In this document: positions 11,256 through 21,899 of the stretch, one piece after another
Layout of the letters: each line of letters starts with the position of its first letter
Numbering within the stretch: the stretch's first letter is position 1
DNA from: Orychophragmus violaceus
Lineage: Eukaryota > Streptophyta > Magnoliopsida > Brassicales > Brassicaceae
Direction of reading: 5' to 3'
NCBI GenBank assembly: GCA_030180135.1
Contig: CM058237.1
Span: 108,515,904-108,579,903 of the forward strand
DNA length: 64,000 nt
Program-made: the position numbers and the translations under genes
Notes under the pieces: model-generated
Told to the model about the DNA's origin: nothing
Database searches by the model: none
What the model saw: the letters and a program-made list of their open reading frames with translations, nothing else

Positions 11256-12259
11256 TACCCTTGAGTAATCCGACCAAAATCCTCTCTTTTTCCTCTCTTT
11301 GATTGGCCTTTGCCTTAGGAATTCATGGGACTTCATCCCTGGACAGAATGTGCACGAAAATGGCCTCCTTGGGTCTATTTATAGGCCTCCATTTCGCCCC
11401 ATAACTTCCATAGGCGTAGGGTTGCCTTGGTTGGCCGAAAGGGTGCAACCTTCCAAGGTGCCCTTTCGCCATGGTGCCCCTTGGTCAGCTAGTGTCACTA
11501 GCTGACCAGCTGACCCAACACTTGAACACTCAAGCTAGCTGGGTTGAGCTGGTTGCTAGCTGACCCAGCTGACCAGCTGGACTGTTCAGCTTGTTTCAGC
11601 TGAACACTCTTGGTTCAGCTCGGCTAAGCTCATCTCCCACTGAACTTAGCTCTTTTAGGTTATGGAACACTTCATTGATCTCCTTTGATCACGTGTTCGG
11701 TCTTATGGTTCCATAAAAGCCCAAACGATTAGGGTGGGGTTTGTATCCCAGTTTGGGGATGTTACAAGTTCTACCCCCCTTAAAAGGGATTCGTCCCCGA
11801 ATCCGACTTAAGGTGTTTACCCTGTTTAAACTTTATGAACCATTGGAGACCTACTAACATCCCGAAGTGTTAGCAGAACATAACCATTCTATGTTCTCTC
11901 ATTCGGCCTAAGTCCATTTGTGGCCGTCTCTGCCAGAGCCATTCATCTCGGATCAAGTCGCGTATGACCGTACTTTTCCATTCCGTTCCCGTGCATGGAC
12001 CATCCGTGCCCAGCTTGCCGATCTTCGGTCAACCGCCCCAGTGGCTACCGTTCGATCGCACTTAACTGTCCGAACTTCCCTTGTCCATGACTCACGGTTC
12101 ATTCCGCGCTCAATTCGACTTATGGCCCACGGTCTTGACCTTGGTCGATCAACAATCGAACCCTGGACTAAGCTGTCGAGAGATCCATACACTTACTATG
12201 ACCACGGTCCGTCAAGACTTAATCATCTCCCTGATTTTTTTGTCTTGCCTTAGACTTAG

Positions 12260-12512
12260 TCAATTTCGATCACAACCCTTACGGATTTGGCCCGAAACTT
12301 GATCTCCGCCCTCTAAAGACTTGATCTTAGTTTCCCCGAAACTTGATCTCCGCCCTCCAAGGACTTGATCTCGGTTAAGGTTCTTACGCATTCCAAATGC
12401 TAAGCAACCTAACCAATCCATACTCAAGATCACCTCGTGATGCTTGAGCTGGACCACCACCAGGCCAGCTGGCATACTTACGCCTCCTCTGGAGACTAGT
12501 ATACCCCTAACT
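12260..12512 (-). pseudogene. Protease remnant of E1 with a duplicated 44-bp block
   Basis: In minus sense this encodes GGVSMPAGLVVVQLKHHEV and MDWLG, the protease region conserved with E2 and E3, but it breaks off after MDWLG: RT, RNase H, integrase and chromodomain are missing. At 12291-12378 a 44-bp block (CCCGAAACTTGATCTCCGCC...) occurs twice in tandem. E5 has the same join at 55770-55870, so the deletion is inherited. No function is expected. Confidence 0.7.
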
Positions 12513-12517
12513 AAACC

Positions 12518-14427
12518 TGACAAGGCCTATCCCGGCCATAGGGCCGGAACGGATTGCCACTACTTAACCATATTCACCTTGAGGTTTCATAAGAACCTCA
12601 AGTTCATTTTATACCTTCTTACAACGATTTCCAATACATTCATTCAACAAGATTCGATTCATATAAAGACTAAGGGAAAATAGACATTTTATTAATAATC
12701 AAAAGGTACCAAATACATGTAGTTCAGTTTGCATTATGCTAGAGTACTTGGTCCTAAACAATGTCTACCCAAAAACAACACCACTCGTCCCCAAGTCTTG
12801 TCCGCGCCTAGGTCCGATCATTATCATGATCTCCTGAAAATCAAAACAAGTTCATGAGATTTCCATAATAGTTTTATATTCATTTCATGCATCCTAGCAA
12901 TACTATATGATCCCATGAACTATATATTATACACGCAATTTCATATAATTCCTAAGTCTTAAACATAAGCCGTTTTCATTCTCGTTACGTCAACCGTGAA
13001 CCGCATGCATACTCGGCTCATAATGGCGAGCGTATGCACCGGCGCATTCTCGGCGTACGGTCATGGTCGGATGCGTGGGCTTACGGCCGATAGCGCATTG
13101 TCCACGGTCGTCCAAACATGCGCGCACGGACGGTCTCACGGTCATGCGCGTAACGGGACAGACATGCCGATCAATCTCGCGCCAGACCTTACGGTCGCGC
13201 GGACTGATCAGCGCATACGTTCTGTCCGGCTTGACGTACAACCGAGCGACTATGCGTGTCGTCGACATGGAACGTACCGCGGTACTTCTGCGCGGTTGGT
13301 CTTGCGGTACAGGCGCATACCGCGAACGGTTGCGACCCGTCGTGCGAACGGACGCGATTATACCCACGGATTGATACGACCGTTCCTTCGGTCTGCACGG
13401 TTTACCGCGGCCAACGATCGCTCGCGACAATCCGATGGACCATCCGCGATCGGGCACATCGTGTACCGACGAGTTTGACGAGCGGTTATGTCTTGTGTTC
13501 CACGGCCATTTTCCTTGGTCCTTTTCTCACGCTTAGGCCGATCATACTTTGGCTTCTCGGTTCTCGACTACCCGTCTCCTTGACGTGCCGTTAAACCGTT
13601 CGAAGCAGTATTGATCCTTGGGCCGTCCAACGCTTGGAATCGTGACCAACCGCTTAGCGAAACCGTCACGACCAAGGCCTTATGGCCGGTCGTGTAACGA
13701 GTATAATGGCGCGTTTTGAATAAGAAGGAAAGAAGAGTTTTCCGGCCATAAAACAACCGGCCGTGACCGCTAGGGTTTGGGCCAAGGCCGAGAAGAGATG
13801 GTCCGGACTCTAACCTTAGATACGGTTGCGGTTTTGCCATGAGTAGCCGATGCCTCTCCAGCCATCTTGCTCCTCTTCTTGCGCCTTAAACCACCACCAC
13901 AAACTCCTTAAACCGCCGGCCTTCTCTTGGAGATTCCGGCCTCTCTTTCTCTCTAAACTCTCACGCTTTTGGCCTTGTGCCTTTGGGAGAATTTTATGTG
14001 TTTTTATGCCTTGTGGGCGTGCGCAAAAATGGCCTAGGCATGGCCTATTTATAGGCTTTTGTTGGCGCCATCTTCCCTTGGAGAAAGGGTGGGAGTTGTT
14101 GGCCGAATGGGTGCATCTCCTCCTTGTACCCATTCGCTTGGTAACCGCTTGGCCAGCTAGTGTCACTAGCTGACCAGCTGGCCCAAGAGCTTAACACTCC
14201 CGCCAGCTGAGTTGAGCTGATTGCCAGCTGACCTAGCTGACCAGCTGGACTGTTCAGCTCAGCTGAGCTGACTTCTTCACTTCCACACTTAGCCAAGCTC
14301 CTTCCAGCTGAGCTTTGGCTACAAACCGCCTATGGAACACTCGGATTAGTCTCTCCGGACTTCCCGTTCCTGTTTTCTGGTTCCATGGCGCGTCCCGACT
14401 TCCTTAGGCCGGTCGGGGGATACTACA
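12518..14427 (-). repeat. 3' LTR of E2 (1910 bp)
   Basis: Left copy on the + strand; sense ends TGTAGTATCC and CTTGTCA. Contains a copy of the LTR exon 1 (13815-13865), TATA box (14046-14053), the inverted repeat 14104-14112/14128-14136 and the U3 palindrome (14155-14171). CpG-rich segment at about 12990-13480. As the downstream LTR it could itself drive the short LTR transcript. Confidence 0.93.
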
Positions 14428-17400
14428 AGTCTCCCCCCCTTGAAATGGATTCGTCCCCGAATCCGCGTCAAGGTTCTTGTACCACTCTGGATAGTCGGCC
14501 TTCATTCGATTCTCGGTTTCCCAAGTAATCTCCTTGATCCCATTATGGATCCATTCCACTTTGACCATTTGTACCACTTTCTTTCGGGTTGCTTTTTCCA
14601 TCCTATCTAGGATTCGAAGTGGTCGGATTTCGACGGTCAAGTTTGACCTAAGTTCTCTTGGAATCTCAGGTTCAACCTTGTCTTGATCCCCTAGACATTT
14701 GCGCAATTGTGAGACATGGAATACATTGTGAAATGCATCCATCTCACTTGGCAAGTCCAACTTATAGGCAACCGCTCCAACCCGTTCAATGATTCGGAAC
14801 GGCCCCAAATATCTGGGATCAAGCTTACCGCGCTTGGAAACCCTGGCCCGACCCTTGAAAGTGATCATCTTCAAGTAGACTTGGTCGCCTACTTCAAACT
14901 CAATGTCTTTCCTTCTCTTGTCTGCATAGCTCTTTTGAAGGTCTTGAGCCTCTTTCATCTTGGCCTTGAGGAATCGGATTCGTTCCGTGGTTTCCTCTAT
15001 TATGTCTGGTCCAACTATGCTTGACTCTCCAACCTCGGTCCAGCATAGTGGAGTTCGACAAGGCCGTCCATACAAAGCCTCATAAGGCGACATTCCGATG
15101 CTTGTGTGATAACTGTTATTATACGCAAACTCGGTCAAGGGTAGAAACTTCTCCCAAGAGTCGCCCCATTCAAGAACACACGCCCTGAGCATGTCTTCTA
15201 GGGTTTGTATGGTCCTTTCGGATTGACCGTCCGTCTGGGGATGGTAAGCCGTACTCATGTTCACTCTCGTTCCCAGGGCCTTCTGGAAGGCTTGCCAGAA
15301 ATAAGAAGTAAACCGGCCATCCCGGTCTGAAACTATACTTGATGGGACCCCATGAAGTCTCACGATCTCATCAATGTATGTCTCGGCCAACTTCCCCACT
15401 CCGTCCGTCTTCTTGATGGCCAAGAAGTGGGCGGATTTCGTGAGCCTATCTACCACGACCCAAATGGCATCTCGCCTGTTCCGGGTCGTAGGCAAACCGG
15501 TCACAAAGTCCATAGCTATGTTATCCCATTTCCACTCCGGAATGGGAAGACTTTGGAGTAGACCACTCGGGACTTGGCGTTCAGCCTTGATTAGCTGACA
15601 GGTTGGGCACTTGGCCACCCAATCAGCTACATCACGCTTCATCCCAACCCAATGATAGTACCGTTTGAGGTCATGGTACATCTTGGTTTGGCCAGGATGA
15701 ATTGAGAACTTAGACTGATGAGCCTCTCGTAAGATGACTTCCTTCAGTTCCCATACGTTTGGCACACAGACCCGGCCATTTACCACAATCGTCCCATTGT
15801 TGGAGATTTGGTATTCCGTATGGTTGTTCTCTGCGGCTTTCACCAACTCCTCATCATCTTTCTGAGCAAGCCGGACCTTAGTCAGAATATCTGCTTGGTC
15901 CGCTGCCCCTAAGCCAATTGGCTCCTCCCCCACGGTCAATGCATTGAGACGCAAGGAACGGACCATTCCGACCAAGGTCTCTGCATCCCGTTCACTGGCC
16001 ACCTCGGTCCTTTTCCTACTTAAGGCGTCGGCCACGAGGTTGGCCTTCCCCGGATGGTAAGTAATGTCCAGATCGTAATCGGCCACTAGTTCCATCCATC
16101 TCCTTTGACGAAGGTTGAGCTCAGGTTGGGTGAACACATACTTCAAGCTCTTATGGTCTGTAAATAGTTGCACTTTCGCCCCGTAGAGATAAGATCTCCA
16201 GATCTTAAGTGCAAAGACTACAGCGGCCATCTCAAGGTCATGAGTGGGATAGTTCCCTTCATGTTTCCTTAATTGCCTTGAAGCATATGCAATCACTTTC
16301 CCTTCTTGCATCAACACACATCCCAACCCATTGATTGACGCATCCGTGTAGACCACGTAAGGCACATCATCTTGGGGTTGAGTCAGAACTGGTGCCTTAG
16401 TCAACATCTCCTTGAGTTCTTTAAAACTCTTCTCCGCGGCATCAGTCCACTCAAACTTCACGTTTTTCCCGGTCAGCTTTGTCATGGCCTTGGCCATACT
16501 CGCAAACCCTTGGACAAAACGTCTGTAATAGCCGGCCAGACCTAGAAAGCTTCGGACCTCAGTCGCGTTTCTCGGTCTTGGCCAATCCTCAATTGACCGG
16601 ATCTTTTCCGGATCAACTGCCACTCCTTCCGCCGACACTATGTGTCCTAGGAAGCCAATCCGCTCTTGCCAGAAGCTACATTTACTTAGCTTGGCGTAGA
16701 GCTTCTGTTCCCGCAGCTTCTCCAACACGATCCTAAGATGTTCCCGATGTTCTCTAGGGTTCTTGGAGTAAACAAGTATGTCATCAATGAATATGATGAC
16801 AAAACTGTCTAACCATTCCCGAAAGACACCGTTCATCATCTTCATGAACGCGGCTGGTGCATTTGTCAGACCAAACGGCATGACTACAAACTCGTAGTGT
16901 CCATACCGAGTTCGGAACGCGGTCTTCCTCACGTCCTCTGGTGCTATCGGGATTTGATGGTATCCCGAAGCGAGGTCGATCTTGGAGAATACGGTCGAAC
17001 CCTTGAGTTGGTCTAACAACTCGTCTATCCGAGGCAAGGGGTACTTGTTCTTGACAGTAACCCGGTTGATGCCTCGGTAGTCTATGCACAAGCGGAGGCT
17101 CCCGTCCTTCTTCTTGACGAATAGGACAGGCGCTCCCCAAGGAGAACTGCTCGGCCTAATAAAGCCTTTGTCTAGCAGTTCTTCTAACTGCTTCTTCAAC
17201 TCGGCCATCTCGGCTGGGGCCATTCTATATGGCGCCTTGGATAAGGGTTTCGTTCCGGGTTCAAGTTCAATGACGAACGGATCAGACCGGTCAGGCGGTA
17301 AGCCTTCTAATGGTCTAAAAACGTCCTCAAAGTCCTTGACCACTGGGATTTCCCCAACCTTAGCCTCCGGCCCTACTTCCTTGATCGTGATAGTGGCTAA

Positions 17401-17831
17401 GTATGCTTCACATCCCTTAGCCAACATCTTCTCCGCTTGGATAGCGGAGACGACCAAGCTTCCCGAGGTTGGCCGTATTCCTTGGAACACAACCTTACCC
17501 TCAGGTTTCTCGAACTTCACCCTTCCTCGGTGACATTCAATGGTGGCTCGGTTTTGACCGAGCCAGTCCATACCCAAGATCACTTCGTGATGGTTGAGTT
17601 GAACCACCACTAGGTCAGCCGGCATGCTCACGCCCCCAATGGAAACGGGCACATCTCTGACTAAACCTAGCATCGGCATTACTTGCCCACCGGCGGCATT
17701 CACAATGCCTTGGCCGGCCACTTGTTCACTTTGGAACAAGCCTTTCCCAATCATCCCGGGACTCACAAAACTGTGTGTAGCCCCGGAATCAAACAAGGTC
17801 AATGTTTCTACACCGCCTATCAAAACGGTCC
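14404..17831 (-). CDS. E2 Pol: protease, RT, RNase H, integrase, chromodomain (exon 3)
   Basis: Open from the predicted acceptor at 17831 to a stop at 14404, 1142 codons plus a split first codon. Protease LFDSGATHSF at its start; RT with RLCIDYRGIN and FIDDILVYS; RNase H with VVYTDAS; integrase zinc finger H-H-C-C (SKFSIHPGQTKMY ... CPTCQ) and catalytic MDF, SDRDGRF and an E 35 residues on in GQSERT; C-terminal chromodomain-like segment ending ITWETENRMKADYPEW, the mark of Tekay chromoviruses, thought to guide integration to heterochromatin. No ATG begins it: the first codon after the last upstream stop (TGA) is not a start, so it must be reached by splicing from Gag. The last codons run into the LTR. 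Confidence 0.92.
14428..14442 (-). other. Polypurine tract of E2
   Basis: In sense AAGGGGGGGAGACT directly before the LTR start TGTAG. E3 has GAGAACT here; the missing base in E2 shifts the pol frame, so that the stop comes 24 nt inside the LTR instead of at its first bases. Confidence 0.8.
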
Positions 17832-17933
17832 CTACACATCGCCCTCAAATGTGTAAGCGCATCCCGCTTTTTCCCCAATATGATGCAATGCATTATTCAA
17901 ATATTGAAGAAGGTTAGGGTTCCAGTAACGTAC
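17832..17933 (-). other. Predicted intron 2 of E2 (gag-protease, 102 bp)
   Basis: Donor G/GTACGT at 17933, acceptor TGTAG/GG at 17832. Splicing joins ...GCG ATT ACT G to GG ACC GTT, giving ITGT before LIGGVETL, which matches the Gag-protease join usual in Tekay elements (VTGT...LFDSGATHSF). Unspliced, Gag ends at a TAA at 17914 and two further in-frame stops (TAA, TGA) follow, so read-through is an unlikely alternative. The same site is an intron in E3. Confidence 0.8.
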
Positions 17934-19395
17934 CAGTAATCGCGTCATATGAGCCGGCCTCCTCTGAGTCCTTTACCAGTGCGTAAACCCGAGGTTTCAC
18001 AGCTTGACCCTTGGCCGTAGCCGCGCGGTCTCCCTGACCCCGGTTCACTTCTGGCGCCCTTTGCTTTCCGTCTTGGCGCTTGGGACACTCACGGATGTAG
18101 TGCCCAGCTTGGCCGCAGAAATAGCATGGCACTGGTCTCTCGGTCACCTCTTCACGCCCCTTGTTCTGTGGACAGCTCCGTGACTCGTGGTCCTTGCCGC
18201 CACACTTCGCGCATGCAACATCGGCTTTCCAACACTTCCCCAAGTGTCGTTTACCACATGTGGCACATCTGGCGCGGTCAGAGGAGGGAGCATCAGCCGT
18301 CTGATCTCTCTTCCTCTTTAGGTCCTTCCCGGGTTGACTGGACACCTTGTCCTTTGAGCCAACGCGGTTCTCCTCAGCCAAATTGGCTTCCACCGTAGCT
18401 GCCCTCTCGACTAGCTCGGAAACATTTTTGTAGGTACAAACCGAGCAATGGGTACGTAACTCCATTCGCAGGCCGCGAAGGAATCGACGCACCTGTGCCG
18501 GCTCGTCCTCAACATCCCATCCCACGTAACGTCTGAGACGGTCGAACTCGGCCTCATACTCACGGACCGACCTGCGGCCCTGGACCAAGCCCAAGTATCT
18601 ACCTTCCATACGATCCCAGGCCTCTGCCGGGAAGTACTTCCGGTTGAACTCTACCTCAAACTCCTCGAAGGAATTGATGAGGCCCTTGGTGCGCCTGTCA
18701 ACTGACAGCCACCAGTTGTGAGCGTCCCCTTCCAGGAAGTGGGTCGCTATGTCCTTACGGTAATCTTCAGGGCAACGGGTAGAACGGAAGTTCCGGACAA
18801 GCCGTGACCTCCATTCATCAGCCTCAAGTGGGTCAGCACTTCCCTTGAAGTGTTTTGTGCCCAACTTGGTGATGTGACCTAGAACGTTGAGGTAGTCCAC
18901 CTTTCGAACCTTTTTAGGGTTTGGTGACTCTACCACTACTACGTCCGAGTCATCATCACTCAGACTCGCGGTTTCAGGAACCACGGTCCGCGGCTCACCC
19001 TCAGCCGGTTTCTGACCAGAAAGACTCTGGTTCAGTACCGTGAGCTGGCCCATCACGTCCTTTAACATAGTCCACATCTGACCGATGTTCGGGACTGCTG
19101 TAAAAGGCTCACCATCACCACCACCTGTGGCGTCCTCCATCTCATGGCCGGTCTCATCTCGAGCCGCATGAGATGAAGACTCACCCATATGCTCATCGTT
19201 CCCGGTTTGGACGTGCGGTTGTTCAACCCTAGTCCCGTCGGGAATCAGTGTGGCATTGGGCCCAGTGGCCGCTAGGTCAACCTCAGGACCGGTTGGCCTT
19301 GGCGTGACAGGAGTGGTCTGGACTCTCGGGCCGTGGCCGGTCGCAGACGTCTCCTTGTCCTTATCTTTTGTCCTCTTGGACTTGCTTTTTCCAAC
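17934..19395 (-). CDS. E2 Gag (exon 2)
   Basis: 487 codons plus one base. Order: basic start VGKSKSKRTKDKDKE, acidic low-complexity part, Retrotrans_gag core (LNVLGHITKLGTKHF ... ERAATVEANL), then three zinc-knuckle-like motifs CATCGKRHLGKC, CAKCGGKDHESRSC and CYFCGQAGHYIREC that would bind the genomic RNA. No ATG lies near the start: the frame runs up through TTTCAG and no in-frame ATG occurs before the GTT at 19395 (E3 has one there, lost here). The likely start is therefore the LTR exon at 20841-20891. With intron 2 retained, Gag ends at 17914 after seven extra residues. Confidence 0.88.
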
Positions 19396-19484
19396 CTGAA
19401 ATTCAACAAGACAATTTCCATATATATCCAATCAAACTTCAAGTCCTAAGCAAGTCTAACTTTCTATGCGGACAATTCGGACTT

Positions 19485-19816
19485 GGACGAGTGGTGTAGC
19501 CCCTAACCCCAGCCTAGGAAATAACTCCGCTCTGATACCAACTTGACAAGGCCTATCCCGGCCATAGGGCCGGAACGGATTGCCACTACTTAACCATATT
19601 CACCTTGAGGTTTCATAAGAACCTCAAGTTCATTTTATACCTTCTTACAACGATTTCCAATACATTCATTCAACAAGATTCGATTCATATAAAGACTAAG
19701 GGAAAATAGACATTTTATTAATAATCAAAAGGTACCAAATACATGTAGTTCAGTTTGCATTATGCTAGAGTACTTGGTCCTAAACAATGTCTACCCAAAA
19801 ACAACACCACTCGTCC
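19485..19816 (-). other. U5-leader complementarity around the E2 primer site
   Basis: U5 at 19804-19816 (sense GGACGAGTGGTGT) and leader at 19485-19497 (sense ACACCACTCGTCC) are perfectly complementary over 13 bases with the primer site between them. In RNA they could form a stem closing a loop that holds the primer site, as known for retroviral U5-leader stems. The same pair exists in E3. Confidence 0.6.
19529..19540 (-). other. Primer binding site of E2 (initiator tRNA-Met)
   Basis: In sense TGGTATCAGAGC, 12 bases complementary to the 3' end of plant initiator tRNA-Met, three bases from the LTR end. Lies inside predicted intron 1, so spliced gag mRNA would lack it. Confidence 0.93.
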
Positions 19817-19859
19817 CCAAGTCTTGTCCGCGCCTAGGTCCGATCATTATCATGATCTC
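19791..19859 (-). CDS. E2 LTR-internal alternative exon
   Basis: Acceptor TTTTCAG/G at 19860-19859, then 22 codons and TAG. In phase with exon 1 (AAG/GAG), adding EIMIMIGPRRGQDLGTSGVV and two more residues. The PRRGQD core recurs in E4 in the same frame. AATAAA follows about 75 bp downstream. Could give a basic 39-residue peptide, or simply be a leader exon. Confidence 0.5.
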   Translation of the reverse strand, partial: EIMIMIGPRRGQDLGTSGVVFG

Positions 19860-20840
19860 CTGAAAATCAAAACAAGTTCATGAGATTTCCATAATAGTTT
19901 TATATTCATTTCATGCATCCTAGCAATACTATATGATCCCATGAACTATATATTATACACGCAATTTCATATAATTCCTAAGTCTTAAACATAAGCCGTT
20001 TTCATTCTCGTTACGTCAACCGTGAACCGCATGCATACTCGGCTCATAATGGCGAGCGTATGCACCGGCGCATTCTCGGCGTACGGTCATGGTCGGATGC
20101 GTGGGCTTACGGCCGATAGCGCATTGTCCACGGTCGTCCAAACATGCGCGCACGGACGGTCTCACGGTCATGCGCGTAACGGGACAGACATGCCGATCAA
20201 TCTCGCGCCAGACCTTACGGTCGCGCGGACTGATCAGCGCATACGTTCTGTCCGGCTTGACGTACAACCGAGCGACTATGCGTGTCGTCGACATGGAACG
20301 TACCGCGGTACTTCTGCGCGGTTGGTCTTGCGGTACAGGCGCATACCGCGAACGGTTACGACCCGTCGTGCGAACGGACGCGATTATACCCACGGATGGA
20401 TACGACCGTTCCTTCGGTCCGCACGGTTTACCGCGGCCAACGATCGCTCGCGACAATCCGATGGACCATCCGCGATCGGGCACATCGTGTACCGACGAGT
20501 TTGACGAGCGGTTATGTCTTGTGTTCCACGGATATTTTCCTTGGTCCGTTTCTCACGCTTAGGCCGATCATACTTTGGCTTCTCGGTTCTCGACTACCCG
20601 TCTCCTTGACGTGCCGTTAAACCGTTCGAAGCAGTATTGATCCTTGGGCCGTCCAACGCTTGGAATCGTGACCAACCGCTTAGCCAAACCGTCACGACCA
20701 AGGCCTTATGGCCGGTCGTGTAACGAGTATAATGGCGCGTTTTGAATAAGAAGGAAAGAAGAGTTTTCCGGCCATAAAACAACCGGCCGTGACCGCTAGG
20801 GTTTGGGCCAAGGCCGAGAAGAGATGGTCCGGACTCTAAC

Positions 20841-20891
20841 CTTAGATACGGTTGCGGTTTTGCCATGAGTAGCCGATGCCTCTCCAGCCAT
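20841..20891 (-). CDS. E2 LTR exon 1, predicted Gag N-terminus
   Basis: First ATG downstream of the expected start site, in a good plant context (ATGGCT). Seventeen codons, MAGEASATHGKTATVSK, ending AAG/GTTAGA. Joining AAG (20841) to GTT (19395) is phase 0 and gives SK-VGKSK. Matching exons of the same length are in E3 (MAGETSRDPGKSTTTAK) and E4 (MAGEAAKDPGKSTTTSK) and differ mostly at silent positions. The intron removed, 19396-20840 (1445 bp), carries U5 and the primer site. Splicing is inferred. Confidence 0.75.
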
Positions 20892-21453
20892 CTTGCTCCT
20901 CTTCTTGCGCCTTAAACCACCACCACAAACTCCTTAAACCGCCGGCCTTCTCTTGGAGATTCCGGCCTCTCTTTCTCTCTAAACTCTCACGCTTTTGGCC
21001 TTGTGCCTTTGGGAGAATTTTATGTGTTTTTATGCCTTGTGGGCGTGCGCAAAAATGGCCTAGGCATGGCCTATTTATAGGCTTTTGTTGGCGCCATCTT
21101 CCCTTGGAGAAAGGGTGGGAGTTGTTGGCCGAATGGGTGCATCTCCTCCTTGTACCCATTCGCTTGGTAACCGCTTGGCCAGCTAGTGTCACTAGCTGAC
21201 CAGCTGGCCCAAGAGCTTAACACTCCCGCCAGCTGAGTTGAGCTGATTGCCAGCTGACCTAGCTGACCAGCTGGACTGTTCAGCTCAGCTGAGCTGACTT
21301 CTTCACTTCCACACTTAGCCAAGCTCCTTCCAGCTGAGCTTTGGCTACAAACCGCCTATGGAACACTCGGATTAGTCTCTCCGGACTTCCCGTTCCTGTT
21401 TTCTGGTTCCATGGCGCGTCCCGACTTCCTTAGGCCGGTCGGGGGATACTACA

Positions 21454-21899
21454 AAACCCAGCACAGGCATTACTTGCCCACCGGCCGCATTTACAATGCC
21501 TTGGCCATGACTTGTTCCTTCTGGAACTAGCCTTTCCCGATCATCCGAGGACTCACAAAACTTCTTGTGGTCCCGGAGTCGAATGTAGTCAGTGTTTCTA
21601 CACCTCCTACCACAACGGTCCCTACACATTCCCAGAATGCATATAATCCCCGCTTTATTCCCCAATATGCCATGCAGTAATTTGAGGAATCAGGGTTCGA
21701 GTGACAGACCAATGATCACAACGAAGGAGACGGCCCTGCCTGAATCCTCCACGAGCTCATGGACTTGAGGTTTATCCCCAGTTGACCCTTGGCCGTAGCC
21801 GCGTAGTCACCCTGACCCCAATCCACTTTCGGAGCCCCTGACCGTCCGTCCCGGCCATTCCGACAGTCCTAAACAACATGTCTAGGCTGCCCACGACGG
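21454..21899 (-). pseudogene. Right remnant of E1: broken gag-protease region
   Basis: In sense: decayed gag C-terminal part, intron-2 homologue (donor changed from GTATGT to GTCTGT; acceptor TGTAG kept), then protease start with GGVETLTTFDSGTTRSF, where the active-site DSGA has become DSGT. It ends in the zinc-knuckle region and joins satellite. Not functional. Confidence 0.75.

Larger units (their letters stand above)
9196..11766 (-). repeat. 3' LTR of E1 (2571 bp)
   Basis: On the + strand it starts TGAAACACC next to satellite and ends GATGTTACA; read in element sense it starts TGTAACATCC and ends GTGTTTCA. Adjacent on the right is the polypurine tract (AAGGGGGGTAGAACT in sense). U3 holds the conserved palindrome at 11487-11503, an inverted repeat at 11436-11443/11461-11468 and a TATA box (TATAAATA in sense) at 11376-11383. 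The outer 700 bp and the U3 side resemble the E5 LTR; the middle is replaced by a CpG-rich minisatellite. Confidence 0.85.
12518..21453 (-). mobile_element. E2: complete Tekay/Del-type Ty3/Gypsy element (8936 bp)
   Basis: Two LTRs of exactly 1910 bp, a primer site for initiator tRNA-Met, gag, pol and polypurine tract, flanked by the 5-bp target duplication AAACC (12513-12517 and 21454-21458). By eye the LTRs differ at about seven positions (for example near 13337/20357, 13376/20402 and 13510/20532), so the insertion is recent. The frames are intact if the two predicted introns are spliced: 17 + 487 codons of Gag, a split codon, then 1142 codons. It inserted into E1. Confidence 0.93.
19544..21453 (-). 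repeat. 5' LTR of E2 (1910 bp), promoter
   Basis: In sense: U3 with palindrome (21181-21197) and CAGCTG cluster; TATA box TATAAATA at 21072-21079; leader without ATG; exon 1 (20841-20891) and donor; CpG-rich segment (about 20016-20500); TTTTCAG acceptor at 19860; short exon to TAG at 19791; AATAAA at 19714-19719; end at 19544. An LTR laid out as a small gene. Confidence 0.9.
9196..21899 (-). mobile_element. E1: pol-deleted non-autonomous Tekay-like element, 5' end truncated, carrying nested E2
   Basis: Consists of a 3' LTR (9196-11766), a short internal part (11767-12517 and 21454-21899) and no 5' LTR. The internal part keeps pieces of protease and gag but lacks RT, RNase H and integrase. 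E2 (12518-21453) sits inside with target duplication AAACC on both sides. On the right the element ends within the gag zinc-knuckle region and passes straight into satellite at 21898-21899 with a 2-base overlap (GG), which points to illegitimate recombination. The same internal layout recurs in E5, so the pol deletion predates both insertions. Confidence 0.85.

Noticed and set aside
17914..19431. Gag start of E2 at 19431
   Set aside because: That codon is TTG in the leader; no ATG is in frame there, and the stretch lies upstream of the conserved splice acceptor.
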